DNA from: Spironucleus salmonicida
Lineage: Eukaryota; Fornicata; Diplomonadida; Hexamitidae
Reading direction: 5' to 3'
Assembly (NCBI GenBank): GCA_000497125.2
Contig: CM035317.1
Coordinates: forward strand, 1,204,001-1,268,000
DNA length: 64,000 nucleotides
Numbering within the stretch: position 1 is the stretch's first letter; each line of letters opens with the position of its first letter. Positions 35,242 through 48,009 of the stretch are shown piece by piece. Below the pieces are notes generated by a model. It was not told the DNA's origin. It saw only the letters and a list, made by a program, of their open reading frames with translations, and ran no database searches. A program made the position numbers and the translations under genes.

Positions 35242-37350
35242 ATGTTGAAAAAATTTTAATCTTAGTTAAAAACTGTTCTTTTTAAGTAATTAGCGGATAT
35301 CAAGACCTAGATAAGGATTTAGTTATAAGATTCAGTAGATAACTATTAAACATAGGAGAATAACTAAGATTCAAAAACTTTATTTATTATAGATTTTTTA
35401 CAAAAAACGACAAATCTTCATGACTATATAGTTAATTAACAATAGTAATATGTTGATGAGTATAATAAGTTATATTCTCAGCTTTAATTAAAAATATCGG
35501 ATGTAGAGACTTAAAACGATTAATACGAATCTGAAAATACCAGGCTTATGATTTTAAGTTCATAGACAGAAATATAAGCTAAAAAGTTTAGTAAATAAAT
35601 ATCACTATAGCATAAAAATATAAAAAAATTAATTATATCCTTAGATTAAAAAGAAAACCATTTTAAGCAATCAATCCTCTACAAATCTGATGCTGCCAAG
35701 TAAGAAAAAATTAAGGAAGCACAGCGAGATTAAGAACTAAGATAACTTTTGTAAGGATTTTTGATTACGGATGATAAAGATATATCATAAATTGAATACA
35801 CAAATAGTAATAATGATAGTTTTAATGAAATATAATATAAGAAATCAATCTAAGCGTTAAAAAAAGAAATTTAATATCTTAAATCCTTAAAATAATCTGA
35901 TGATAAGGATGTATAGACTGAAGGAGCTGATTTACAAAGAGTACTTTTGTAACAAATTAAGAAACTTAAAAAAAGTATTCGTAAGATTAAAACAAATAAT
36001 TTATACGAAAATTCTAATATAGATAATATTCCTGATATTGAACTAATTTAGTCCTCTAGCCTGAGTTACGAATCCAGCTTGTCATAAGAAAATGAACCAA
36101 CGCGTTTAACTTCGGATAATGGTCTAGATGATTTACCAAGAGTTATTAGTAAATCTAGCTTACAAGTTATAACCTCTTATTCAAACTTAATTGAATCTAG
36201 GACTCTTAGCGCTCACTAATAGTCAACTTTAACTATGTCAAGAACTCAACTGAAACCATATTAATAAGGTAAATAAGATTGTGAATAGTTACTAGTTGAT
36301 TAAGAAACATAGTAGATCTGCAACGTGACAGGAAATACTAATACTGCTATTCATAGATCTTACCAACTGAAAGATTACAATAATGACGAGATAGATTAAT
36401 TAAAACTTCGTGAATGTGTGCAAATAGGCGCACTATCAGAAGAATTTTCTCATTCTTATAAAGGAAATAAAACGAAAAATTAATTAATTTAAACCATTCT
36501 TTCATAATTTGATTAAGAATTAGCAGATTAAATAGAAAAATAACACTAAAAGTTAAAAGATTAACTAAATTTTGAAATAGATCCTAAAAAATTTGATTTT
36601 GAACATGTTCTATAGTCAGTTAATTCTTTATAATAATAATCAAATTAAGATTAAGTAATAAACACTATTTCCTTAAAGTAAGTAGAAGAAATTTAAAATT
36701 TAGCATAAATTAAGACATTCATACTCCCTTAGATGGTTAAAAATAACAAGGAGTCGAATAGAAAAAAAGAATCACCAGGAAATACAGAGACTGCTAATCA
36801 GGTAGAAACGGATGTAAAACCAGTTAAAATTGGGGCTATAACCACATTAGAAGAAATTGAAAGATTAGCACCTAGTATTCCGCTCGTGGATGCGAATTCT
36901 TCCCTACTATAAAAGAAAGATTCGAAAAATACTCAAATGATAGATATTCCTTTACCAAAATTAGCAAATAATATGTTTAATTTAATGAAAAAGACATAAA
37001 AACAAGGTATTCCATTGGAAAAAACAGGGCGTTCACCTATTAAGCTTCCACGAGGAACACTTTATCCAAAAACGAAGGTACCAGTTTCTGGAAATTATTT
37101 TACTCGAATTGCAAATCCAGACTTGAAACTATTAAAATATGATATAGGAACACAGGTTTGCCTTTGCGATTGTTACAGGCTTGAAGAGTCTAAAATTGAA
37201 CTTTGTGATGTAAGAGCATAATTTGACTTCCTAAAAAAAGTTATTGGTAGATTGAGCGCCCAACCTATGATAGAATGGTAAGCTAGAGAGATAGAAGAAG
37301 GAAGAAGATAGGCAATGAAATTAGTTGTAAACAGACACCGTGTTAAATGA
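35242..37350 (+). CDS. Coiled-coil protein, 702 aa
   Basis: ATG at 35242 to TGA at 37348-37350, 703 codons. Residues 1-270 are strong coiled coil, very rich in TAA/TAG glutamines. The middle is Ser/Asn/Gln-rich. The C-terminal 130 residues differ: a basic, Pro-containing segment (TGRSPIKLPRGTLYPKTKVP), a Cys cluster (VCLCDCYRLEE) and a final charged helix. The Cys cluster could bind metal but has too few ligands for a named finger. Function unknown. It converges on the annexin gene with 109 bp between stops. Confidence 0.85.
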
Positions 37351-37459
37351 GTATTTATGCTAGATGTATTATTGTTACTAATACATTGCATTTCGATACT
37401 AATCCAATACATTTCTGGCATTTATTTATATGAATATTTCCAGTTTTTGTTTATTTCAC

Positions 37460-39103
37460 TCAAGATTTAAGATTCCACAGCTCTAATATTCCAGTTTCAT
37501 ACCACCCACTTGTATCTCTCTTAATAGCCCTTATAATATTTCCAGGATATGCCTGACAAATCCAGTCGTAGTACCTGTCACGAAACAGTGCAGTAACATT
37601 TATTAATAACGTATCATCTGTACCCATCCCTTTTACTGCATGCGAGACCAGTTAGGCGCACAAATTGGCTGGGTGGACGTTAAAATCATAGGCCGCTAAC
37701 ATGGCGGCTTCGGTGTGTCCTGAAAACTCCTTTTTGACAACATGCCGCAAGTTGATAAGATATTGCCTGTTGTATTCTGCCACGATTGCGTTGAACGAAT
37801 CATGCGACGTGGTGGTAAAAACATCAATAAACACGTTCTCACGTGTTCCTGGGCCTACCTCAGCCTTATGGAGCTGTGCTACTAAATCCTACACATCTCC
37901 ATGCTGCAGCTTGTCGTTCTTGAGCCAGTGCTTCATCAGGCGCCCAAAAGTCCAGAAGGGTGGGACATCGAACTCGATCGCGTGGTCAAGCGTCTTGCGA
38001 TACTTCTGCTGGTAGGCTAGGCGCACCTGCTGCTTGTCGTAGTCGTCCATCATAAAGACGTAGTAGATGAGCCGTTTCTCATCCGTTCCGAGCCCAGCGA
38101 CTGCGTGGTGGATACACTCGGCCCAGAGCTGGTAGCGCGGCTGCAGTGTGCTGAGCACCAGCTTTTCGAAGTTGAAAGAGGTCTCGAAGCGCACGGTCTG
38201 CGCCAACGATTTGTTGAACATCTGGTTGTATGCCAGCTGCATGTCCTGGAGCTGCTCGTTTGTCGCGCCCTTGACGCACAAAATCACCGCCTTCTCGCGC
38301 GTGCCTATACCAGAAAAGGCGCTGTGAAATGCCTGCGCTGCGTGCTACGGAATGGACATTCTGGAAGTTAGCATTGCGAACCCGAACATAAAATCTCAGT
38401 CCACGGCGTCCTCGACCTCTAGCGCGATCTCGCTACACGCACCATAGCAACTTACGGTCACGCGGCCAATACGCCCCCGGCGCCCGGCGATCCCGCCGCT
38501 GATGAATGCCATGTAGAACATCTAGCCAGTAGCACTCAGGTGCTCTGCGATGTCTCGGAGGTCGTTCCCGTTCAATACAACGCCGGATAGCGTGAAAATA
38601 CTGTACTCGTGCTGATTGTCGCTTCCAAAACAGAGTCCACGTACGATTTCGCTTACCTCGGCGCAAGATTTTGCTGGTGGTGGCCCCGGGAGGATTTTTT
38701 TGGAGAATTTGACCACGATCGGAGCGGATAGCTCGCTCACCCGCTGGTTCGAAATTAGCACCTTTTCATGCATCAGTTTCGCGAACTTCTCGCCGTCTGG
38801 GCCCTTGCTCAGGTCCAGCGTCGCGAGCGAGGCCGAGAAAACCGAAAACTCCTTCTCGATATCGTCAAACTGGAAGATTGCCTTACGTGACGGTAGGATC
38901 TGGCAGTTTCCACATTTTGCAGTTAAGAACGTGTGGGGCTGGAGGCGGAGTGGGGCTGAGATTAGAGTCGAAAACTGCTCGATAGAAAGTGAGTTAAAAA
39001 AGAGTATTGAGGACATATCATTGCTGCTGACGATGATTTTGATATCTGTGATAAGGTTGAACTGCTTCAGGCTCGTTTTCAGAGTTTAGAGCGAGATGGG
39101 CAT
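37460..39103 (-). CDS. Annexin with N-terminal extension (alpha-giardin relative)
   Basis: 547 residues, ATG at 39103 to TGA at 37460-37462. The last 310 residues hold four annexin repeats with type-2 calcium loops GIGTRE (about 266), GLGTDEKRLI (about 338), GPGTRENVFI (about 418) and GMGTDDTLLI (about 493), each with its downstream helices (SFNAIVAEYNRQY). The first 230 residues are a separate region I cannot name, partly beta (APIVVKFSKKILPGPPPAKS) and ending in a Gly/Arg-rich stretch (ISGGIAGRRGRIGRVTV). Annexins bind acidic phospholipids with calcium. In Giardia the alpha-giardins associate with cytoskeleton and flagella. Strong GC bias suggests high expression. Confidence 0.92.
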
Positions 39104-39531
39104 TAGGAGTGGAAATGAGATGACGTAATTATAGTTTAGTTGTGAGGGATAAATTAGCCGACTTGAATGTTAAAATTATAACATATTCTAAGAATAAAGA
39201 TGCATTCTCTGATTGGAGGTTGGAATTATTAATAAAGTAACGAAATTGCCGGTTAACATAGTTTGTGGAAAATAGTTTTTTTTTAATTTATACAGATTAA
39301 AATTAGTGCGTTTTATACATTTTAAGGTTCGATTATACTTTGTTCAATATTGCTTGACTCCTTACAATTGATGGTAACCAAGATTGCTATAATTGAGGTT
39401 AATTAAATTATTAAAATATAGTTTCGATTCGAAGCGTCATATAAAAAAATATATTAGAATCTAATTATTGATGATTCGTTAATTTGTTTTCAATACTATT
39501 ATATTATATATTATATTAAGTTTATTATTAA
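39104..39531. other. Divergent intergenic region
   Basis: About 430 bp between annexin (-) and the next + gene. AT-rich, with TATTATATTATATATTATATTAAG 25-45 nt before the + gene. No RNA gene seen. Confidence 0.45.
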
Positions 39532-40239
39532 ATGGAATTTGTAACATAATTTGAAACACTAGTCAATCGCTAGTTTGACTTACTGATTGTTAGGGCTAGA
39601 AAAGTGAAAGTCACATATTATGATGTTTAAGAAGATTTAGATCATCCGCTTGACTCCATCCACCCAGTATTATAAAATGCGCGTAATGCAATTCTTTAGT
39701 TTGCAATTCAGCTTGAAGAAACGGTACGCGAATTAGAAGTCAAGAAATAGGAAATGGAGGATGCTGAGCGGGTCAAACAGGAGTTATAACAAATAGGATT
39801 GGCTGAAGCGAATAATCGTAAATTAATCTCGTTTCTCTCTTCTCGAAATAGATCTATTGTAGAATCTATATGTCCACCCAGGATCACAAGAATAGCAACT
39901 AATAGTGATATCAAGATAGATCATTCAGATATGGTGACATCACTAGGCACGGTATAAACATAGATATAAGAATTCTTGGATGGAATCTAGGCGGATGATT
40001 TGCTACTAAAAGAGGCAATCGCCCGCGATCAGGTACTTTCAGATGAATTATATGATATTAGAAGGAGAATAGAACATTTAGATTCTGAGAATGGTCCAAA
40101 ACGGCGTCTACTTAATGTTAAAAAAAAGGAAAAGGATGTTTAGACAAATATTAGAGAGAGGGCATTAGAATTGAAATAAGCTGAACGTAAATAGTTCTCA
40201 CCGTTAACACGGACACGCAACACACCTAGATTTAAGTGA
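39532..40239 (+). CDS. Coiled-coil protein, 235 aa
   Basis: ATG at 39532 to TGA at 40237-40239. Two coiled-coil blocks, about 55-100 (QLEETVRELEVKKQEMEDAE) and 160-220 (DQVLSDELYDIRRRIEHLDS), flank a polar linker. The C-terminus is basic and Thr-rich (SPLTRTRNTPRFK), which could suit microtubule binding. No family recognised. Stop in AAGTGAGTA context. Confidence 0.82.
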
Positions 40240-40680
40240 GTATTGTGGGGTATAAAGCTAAATCGTATTTAAAATAAAGATATATTAGTCATTGTGATGA
40301 AATATAAAATTATAACTGAGTTCTTAAAATCTATATCTTCGCGATTAATGCAATTATTAGTATATATTTAATAGAATTACATGAAGTTAGTTTATTAAAA
40401 TTTTGATAGGTGACATCTATGGATAATTATTTTTATAAGTTTGGTTTATTATTCTTTTAATATAGAGAACAAACTTTTAATAAAATTATTTAGTATATAT
40501 AACTATTTTGGAAACTTCTTTAGATTACTATTTATAATTATATCAGAACAAGGTTTTGAAGGCTACGGTTTAATTAAAATTTGAGAAACCAATATTTGTT
40601 AATATTCTAATAATTAAGTCTTGGTAAATATAAATAATAATATTTTAAAAATTAAATTATTGAACACACTCACATGAAGC
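40240..40680. other. Intergenic region between convergent genes
   Basis: About 440 bp, AT-rich. No gene or RNA recognised. Confidence 0.45.
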
Positions 40681-40923
40681 TCATTGAAATTATTTCAAAA
40701 TTGCTACTAGTTCTTCTAACATACTGAAGCTAGTAGACGATGGTATTTGCTTTTCTGCTAATTTACCTTCTGATTTCATTTTATAAAATTTATTCTTCAC
40801 CTATACTATAGTCATGTATTACAGAAAGTTCTGTTAAATTTTTTTATAGTTGTTATAATAATGACTATGTCCTTGTATTATTGCATCTTCTTCTTTTTAT
40901 GTCCATACATGATATTCAGGCAT
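40681..40923 (-). CDS. Single-repeat Myb/SANT protein, 80 aa
   Basis: ATG at 40923 to TGA at 40681-40683. Residues 7-52 fit one Myb repeat: WTQKEEDAIIQGHSHYYNNY opens it (usual WT-eED), then KKIQQNFLQYMTIVQVKNKF, which is the helix-turn-helix with QVKNKF in place of QVKNRW. The middle Trp is replaced. A short helical tail follows (SMLEELVAILKQF). Single-repeat Myb proteins include telomere-binding and transcription factors; DNA binding in the nucleus is inferred. Confidence 0.7.
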
Positions 40924-41220
40924 TTAATTGAAATGAATGTAGATGATTAATAATAATTTATATGCTTAATTAAAATATTAATAAATAATTTATTTCTTTG
41001 AGTATAGGTATTATAATTTTTCACTTATATAATATTTATAAATTAATTTATATTTTCTACAAGTAATAATTTGTATTTAAATTATATATATTTCTAAAAA
41101 TAAGTTCTGTTAACCTAGCAATCAATATATAATATTATCTATATTTTAGTTTTATTTCTAATATTTTTATCACTATTATGTGAATTTTACAATTAATCTC
41201 AGCCACTCCAAAACCAAAAT
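40924..41220. promoter_or_regulatory. Shared upstream region of Myb and IFT27-like genes
   Basis: 297 bp between divergent starts. It is AT-rich, with ATATATAATATTATCTATATTTTAG about 85 nt before the IFT27-like ATG. Promoter role is inferred from position only. Confidence 0.35.
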
Positions 41221-41757
41221 ATGCCTATTGTTCGTGCGGAAGTAGCAATTTTAGGAGATGTTTAGACAGGTAAAACATCCCTTATTCATGCATTTTTAAA
41301 TGAGACTCCCAAATAAATCCTTCCAACTATGCTTCCAGAAATTTACTCTAAAAAACTCCGAATCCCAGAATCTGATACACATGTTGAGCTTTACCTCTTA
41401 GATACTCCAGCGCATCCTCTAGCTTGGCAAATAACTTAAAAAGCTATTACCGACTCAACATTCCTCATTCTAACAGTAAGTTCTACCTCGAAAGACTCAT
41501 TCGATTTGTGCTCTCATTGGCTCAGGACTTTCAGGGATGCTACAATGATCGAAAAACCAAAAGGGGTTTTAGTGGTTAACTAATTTGAAGGTACGAGTGT
41601 TATGAGCGAAAGCGAAAGTCAATCTTTTGCTAAAACACTGGGGCTACACTGTGTTTGGGTTAGTGTAAACTCTGGAAAAGATGTTGACTTACCATTTGCT
41701 ATGATCAGCCAATTCGCTTTTAATTAAAATAAGAGGGAGAAGGATGCTTAATAGTGA
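41221..41757 (+). CDS. IFT27: IFT27/RABL4-like small GTPase
   Basis: 178 residues, ATG at 41221 to TGA at 41755-41757. P-loop GDVQTGKTSL (Gln is TAG). IFT27 hallmarks are visible: LRIPESDTHVELYLLDTPA (human VPVPDTGDSVELFIFDSAG), DSFDLCSHWLRTFRDA (ESFNNCSKWLEKAR) and a C-terminus without prenylation Cys. Switch II lacks the usual DxxGQ, reading LLDTPAHPL, and the NKxD box is degenerate (VNQFEG), so nucleotide binding may be weakened. IFT27 pairs with IFT25 in the IFT-B train moving cargo in flagella. Another Rab-like protein is the alternative. Confidence 0.72.
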
Positions 41758-42074
41758 GGGATTTAATGTAGTTATCTGGATTTACTTTACATGATGCCAA
41801 TGTGTGCCTCATAAATAGTCAATATGAGTTTATAGGCATTGTAATTGGTTTCAAATTAAACAACTAACAATAATATTAGTATACTCATAAGTTAGATATT
41901 CTGCTTAAAACTTAATTTATAATACTGAGGAAGATACTATTTTATATAATAATGTAAGCAGCCTTGTATCTACAATTTATAAGAACCCCACCTATATTTC
42001 TTATAAAACAATCATTACTGAGAAATTATACTTTAACTGTCAATTTCAATTTTTCACTTCTAACTAACATTTCA
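41758..42074. other. Intergenic region between convergent genes
   Basis: About 315 bp, AT-rich. No gene or RNA recognised. Confidence 0.4.
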
Positions 42075-44378
42075 TCACTCCCCGAGCAAATCCACACCGA
42101 ATTGGCTCATCAATTCCGCGATTTTTACCTCCTTATTGTCTTCAACTAAGTGGTAAATCTCTTCGCAGATACATCCGTATTTCAAGCTGCAGCTACCGCG
42201 CTTCACTTTAAAAGCGCTAGTTAAAAGGTCGTTTTCCACGTTAAATTCTGTGAAATCAATCAGAAAATATTTAGGAATTTAGAACCCTTTAAGTCCCTTC
42301 TTTTTGCAAAATTCAGTTAATTTTATTTACATTTGAGTATTTAATGTATTATAATCAGATACTGACAATTTTTTACCGTAGAATTAAGGAAAAGAGTATT
42401 TTAAATATACCTTATTTAAGCTAATAATACAGATTAACCACTTCATCCAAGTTTATGCCCAAATGAAGCAGTTTTCACACGAATTGTGTTTCTATATACA
42501 TAATTCGATCTCACCAAGTTACACGAACTCACCTTAGCTCAATTTGATGATATTTTTGATCCGATCGACAATTTCCAGCTCTCCGGTAATGAAATTGAAC
42601 TGACCAATGTCAGCAGTAGCGAATTACTCGCCATTTTGTACGCAGTTTCCAGAAATCACTATTTCCCCGCGAGGAAACGGGAAATCGCTCACTAAATAGT
42701 CACTTGTGCTCTTAAGCGATATTTTGACATCACTAGAAACAGGCCATCCAACGCCCTTGTAATTAGACGCCAAATAGCTCTAAACGGTACCTCCAGCGCT
42801 AGTTTCGCTCAATCCATAGCCCTGAAATAGCTTACAGTTGAAGCATATCCTGAAGAACTAACCCTGATTCTGCTAGATGGCAGCAGAGCCCGAAACGGCG
42901 CCTCTGAGCCTCCCGCCAGTCAGGGATGTAATTTTGCTGAAGAAAAAATTAGTGAGCGGATTGAACGCGAAAGTCGTCATTTTTGAGGTCAAATCCGATG
43001 GTTTTGGGGTCTTTGCGCCGTCGAATTCGCTGTGCACGGCGTAGAAATTCGCCAAAAATTCGCGCTGTTTGGGGTGAATTTGGAGAGCGTTCAGCACGTT
43101 TTCGATACCGAAATCGACGCCATAATGTGCCTTGAACTGCGCGTCCAATGTCGATCTGCAGGGCCTGCGGTGATCGTTCAGGATCTGAAGTTTTATCGCC
43201 TGCTCGTTGTAGGCCTAAACTCGCAGATTCAAGCACAGTTTGAAGAGCATTCGAATCGGAAAATACGAGTTTTTGATCTTCTGGAGAATGCCGTCGTAGA
43301 TCTTCTGGACGACTCTGGGGACCAGGAAAAGTGCTGTTGGGGCGCAGGACTGAATGTCATCAAGGAGTGTTTTTGCCGTGGCTGAGATGTAGCCCTGCGC
43401 GCCAATTTGGGCGAAAGCGACCGTCTGAAGAACGCGCATGTAGATATGCGCCAGAGGCATGTAGGAAATCATATAATCTTGCTGCTCACCACCCTCTAGA
43501 AGACATTATTACTGCATTGAGAGTGCGACTGCCATGAAGTTTTTGAATGTTAACGAGACAGATTTTGGCAGCGAGGTTGTTCCGGAGGTAAAAACCAGTG
43601 TATACATAGAGTTTTCAGTCACATTGTTGATGTAAATATTTTCTGGGTTGTAGTTCAAAAGTGAATGGTAGGAGCCTTTAATGAGTGTTTTAAAGCTCTC
43701 TGGGACGTTGATTTTCGGATAAATATCTGGAAGCATAACTTTATATGAGGTAGTAAAGATTTCAAGAGAAGTTGGTGCGGTATAAGTAGGTTTTTTCTCT
43801 GATTTGTAAATAGGATTCGTAAATTCAGAGTCCATCTTAAGATTGATTTTCAGTTCTTCAGGTAGTGTAAAATCCCAGCTTTATCCGCTCATCCACTCTC
43901 TTTCTCTATATCCATCGTCAAAAACGTAGATTTAGATGTTAAATTTATTGAAAATTTCTTCAAATTTTGCTGCCTTGTCTACTTCGCAAAATATAATTTT
44001 TACGTTAGTGTTCGAAAGGATATGTTCACAGTCTTGGTTTGACTGGGTATCATACAATGGAACTGTGATTAAGCCTAATCCTGCCGCTGCTAGGTCAAGA
44101 ACTGTCCATTCGGTTCTGTTTTAACTGATAATACCTATATATTTCTCACCTTCCGAAATAACTTTTAGGCTTTACTATAAATTTGAGGCTAGCTATAAAA
44201 TCTCACTATATGAGAACCACCTGTACGAACCTCTAGCGTCAACATGATAAGTTCTTGTACCAAGGCATTTCAGGTCTGGATTCTCATTTGCTATCGATTA
44301 GAATAAGTGAGGGAGCGTAGGGAATCTTATATCTTGTTAGTATTGTTCTTTTGGTGGTGTAAATGGTATTGGGAACAT
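42075..44378 (-). CDS. ACSL: Long-chain acyl-CoA synthetase
   Basis: 767 residues, ATG at 44378 to TGA at 42075-42077, followed at once by a second TGA (42072-42074). It activates fatty acids to acyl-CoA with ATP. Motifs: AMP-binding loop YTLVFTSGTTSLPKSV (about residue 263), GYGLSETSAGGT (about 519), DRIKNIIKLSQGEFVQLGEI (about 606) and the C-terminal ENDLLTSAFKVKRG with the adenylation lysine. IISQNRTEWTVLDLA is the usual N-terminal block. The length is slightly above the usual 650-720. LC-FACS families are also present in Giardia. The middle (about 42900-43450) is GC-rich, the ends AT-rich. Confidence 0.96.
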
Positions 44379-44869
44379 TTAGAGATGTATTAGGAAAGGT
44401 AAGAAAAAGTGAATATTATATCTATTATATAACATGATATAGTTTTAGGCTTAAAACCTATATTTTTACTGTAAAGGATTTCAATATATATAATTTTACC
44501 CATAAAGTATGCTGAACAAAAAAATCATACTTTCGCTTATAAGCTTTACTTATTGTAATTAACTAGTGGCATACTTGATATATTTATTAAATTGGAAATA
44601 CTGTACTAAATTCTAAATTTATAACGTTGTTGAAACAATGTATAGTTGTATTAAAATATTGATATCTTCAAAGTTTATATAATGAATTATGTTTAAAAAA
44701 TTATAATATTGTATTCATATTGATTCAGTGCTTTTATTTTTGATAAAACAAATAAATATAGTCAAAAAATAAAACTATCTATTTTAATACTATAATTTTC
44801 AGTTTTATAAATTATTACCACTAATAAGTTATTATATGAAATTAAAGCTTATTAACTGGTTTCCTAAAA
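44379..44869. other. Divergent AT-rich intergenic region
   Basis: About 490 bp between two gene starts, very AT-rich. No RNA gene seen. Confidence 0.45.
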
Positions 44870-45412
44870 ATGAACCTAAATCTTAACTTCAAACTACCTC
44901 CACTCACCCTACCAACACAATATTCCGATTCAAACTTTGCTCATTCTTCAGATTAATCGTCAGTAAACTATGATATTCCAATTTTAGAACCGGATAACGC
45001 ATCATTAGGTATCCCTCCTAGTGAATAATCACCTGCTGATTTCTCATGGGAAGGAAGCCGTGAAAAACTCACAGCTTCGATGATTTAAGCAGCCTATATA
45101 GTTGTAGAAAAAGCTAATTAACTTAAGATTAAATAATAAGTAGAAGAAGAAGTTATGTAAATACGAGAGTTTTAGAATCTTAGTTTATCTATTCAATTGA
45201 CTGATTAATTGATGGAAAAGTTGAGCTAAATTTTTGCAATTGACCACACTATTAGTATCATGTTTAAGATGATTTAACTCTCAACTTCTATCAACAAAGC
45301 AGCGTAAGCAGCAATTGATGTTGATCACGCTGAAATACTATAATAGGCCATAAATGCAGTGGTTATCTATTTAGAAGCAGCACTAATATTTATTGACTGT
45401 CTTTTTGAGTGA
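44870..45412 (+). CDS. Helical hypothetical protein, 180 aa
   Basis: ATG at 44870 to TGA at 45410-45412. The first 65 residues are Pro/Ser-rich and probably disordered (KLPPLTLPTQYSDSNF). The rest is helical: a coiled coil (KANQLKIKQQVEEEVMQIRE), then Ala/Ile-rich amphipathic helices. No TM segment strong enough to call. No family recognised. Its stop is 19 bp from that of the converging membrane-protein gene. Confidence 0.75.
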
Positions 45413-45431
45413 ATTTATTACTGAATTCATA

Positions 45432-46469
45432 TCACTTTTCTTCAACAACGGTGTCGATATCACCACTTGTTACTAAATCAGTTACAGTAGGCTCATGTTC
45501 CCTGTCTACTGCTAATAAAACTTTCTTCCTTTACATTCTTCCTTTAACATCAATGCATTTAGTAGGGATGATAATAGCAGTTGCTACAATCATAAGAGTA
45601 CTAGAAACAGCAACAGCCCATACGTTCCAATAAATATCATACGTGATGAAGACGTTGAAAGTGCATGTAAATGCTGGTTTTACCTACTTAATAGTCATCT
45701 CATTTGATAAAGTCGTTAAAACTACGTTATCAATATTGGCTGAATAAGTTGTTGATAAATATGCTGCGAATCCTACCATATCCATAGTCCCCGTACTACT
45801 AGCAGTCTAATATAAATTAGGTGCTGGAAGTGCGAGTGCCAGCACCACAAGCTCTCCAGCCTTAGCTCCAAGCTGCTGATTTCCAAACCATGGCCAGTAT
45901 TTGGCAACTTGTGGGGGAGTAATGGGAGATTTGGACCATATACGTTCTGGAGCATCATCGTTGTATGAGTTCAAGGTAAACGCGATGGATCTCTTGAATT
46001 GTTGAGAGTCCGCATTAAAACCTACGATTTTCTGGGCAGCTAGGGGTTTTTTCGAGAAGTCCCAAGAAATTGTAGTGGAGGTGGCATTGGATACAGGCGT
46101 AGCGTCTCCAGTAGCAGGCTTGGCGGTCATATAAGGAGTGGCCGCACCACCCCAGATGGTCTGGGTGATACCGCCGATGACGAGCGGAGGGATATTACTG
46201 CCAGTGCCAATCTTGGGAGAGTTAACAGACAGAATCACGGGGTTAGTGTCAGTATTTCTGTAGCGGATGGATACGGGGGCACGGGACAGCATGAAGCGGA
46301 AGGTGATGAGGTCCTTGCCTATATACTGGCCAATTTGCGTGTCACTTATTTATACATTATTTACCTTGACTTCCGTCTCTCCATTAAAGTAGTTCGACAA
46401 CTTACAGGACCCTTAAAACCACTGATTGGTGTTAAAGCGATCCGTGAAAGCAATAACAATAATCATCAT
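45432..46469 (-). CDS. Single-pass membrane protein with large lumenal domain, 345 aa
   Basis: ATG at 46469 to TGA at 45432-45434. A short hydrophobic start (MMIIVIAFTD) may be a minimal signal. About 270 residues of strand-rich sequence follow (PVSIRYRNTDTNPVILSVNS, TSTTISWDFSKKPL), then one membrane helix at about 290-312 (WAVAVSSTLMIVATAIIIP) and a 35-residue charged cytosolic tail. Not cysteine-rich, so not a VSP-type surface protein. Strong GC bias in the lumenal part suggests high expression. No family recognised. The first of two adjacent ATGs was taken as start. Confidence 0.8.
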
Positions 46470-46636
46470 TATTAATAAATCAAAGGTATTAATAACGATA
46501 TATTATCTGTAAATAATTAAACAATGATTTGAAAATCTTTAGTAGTAATATATAATATTATAAGTAAATATAGTTATAACTCTACTAAACTAAATTAATT
46601 TATTATTGTATAATTATAGAATACAATAAATGCAAA

Positions 46637-46972
46637 ATGGGATGCGGATACATCTCATCCTTTGAGGAAGAGGTGATGTTAGTTAACAAAGGAATACATA
46701 TTCGACACATTTAATAGGGCTCCAAAGATGTCCCATTTATAGTTATTGGTTAGTAATAAGGAAACTAGGAAGATGACTAGGAACGATCATAGTAGTTATA
46801 GTAAAAAAATGGAGATGACAAGGTTTAGCTTTATTTAGATCATTAGCTTACGTAATAAGTTGTTTGGACAGATTTTGATACAAAGCATGAAGAAAGAAGC
46901 GATTCTTATGACCCTAATCTTACTAATTAAAATTAGGTAGGTCTCGGCCGAATAAATACAATATAAGAGTGA
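46637..46972 (+). CDS. MGC-type acylated protein, 111 aa
   Basis: ATG at 46637 to TGA at 46970-46972. MGCGYISS fits Gly2 myristoylation and Cys3 palmitoylation and shares its first four residues with the giant repeat protein at 8990. The rest is Gln/Asp-rich and polar, with no domain (DDQERSQQLQQKNGDDKVQL). Likely a small membrane-attached protein; function unknown. Confidence 0.65.
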
Positions 46973-48009
46973 AAAGTCTATAGAATATTATAAGCTAAAG
47001 TTTTGGATAGTTTTAATTCCAGTATAAGATTTTATAGTGGCCTACTTACTAGATTGATTATACTTGAGACTAAACTATGATCCATATATCCAATATATAA
47101 GCTGTTATAAATGAATATTATTAATTGATTTATAACGAATCTAAGATAAATAAATGAAAAGCATGTGGAATATACTACATCTTGCCTGAAAAATAATTAT
47201 TTTAAGAAAATATTAATATTATTCGATTGTTTAGCGTTCTCAATTACAGGTTAAATATAATGTCAAATAATGTTATAATATGTAATATTTTAACGCAAAA
47301 CTAAACTAAATCCATTAGTTTACGTTAATAGTATGCAATGTTTGTAAATTGCAAGTTATATACTAATTATTTGATTAATAAAGCTAATTACTATTTACTA
47401 CCTTTGATTTTACTAATTTTTACAATTTAAGTATATTTATTTTAATTTAATTCTTAGCAATATATTATAAAATCATATATAGTGTTAAAAAGTTGTATAA
47501 TTGATATTACTTTTATCTCTCAATCAGTATTTTTATTAACCCTACATTAGGAATTTTCCTTGTAGATGTTACTAATGACTATAGAAATTGAAATTTTCGC
47601 CTGAACTTTAATCTAAGATAATAAATTTTACAATATTAATTAACCAGACACTTAATTTTCTAAATGTCGGAAAAAGACAAATATACCTATTGCACTTATG
47701 CATGACAAAAGACGAATTACATTTAATAGTATTTCAAAAATAAAAATTACTGTTTTTGCTATTTTTATTTATATTTTTATACTAGAAATACTTATTTTTC
47801 TATAAGTTTCACAAATTCTTAATTTTGTTATTATTCATTGAATACTGATTTAAATTTCATAATAAACTTTTACTTACAAAAACTATCTAAATATTTTTAT
47901 ATAATATATAAATTCTTAAATATAAATTGTTTCAAAAACTAAAACTTGTCATTATATACTAATTTTATTTCTATAAGTAAAAACAGATTTGATTTCATTC
48001 CTTCTACAA
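46973..48009. other. AT-rich intergenic region, 1.0 kb
   Basis: No frame stays open with TAR = Gln, apart from short chance runs. It has poly-T/A tracts upstream of the alcohol dehydrogenase gene. No RNA gene or repeat recognised. Confidence 0.5.
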
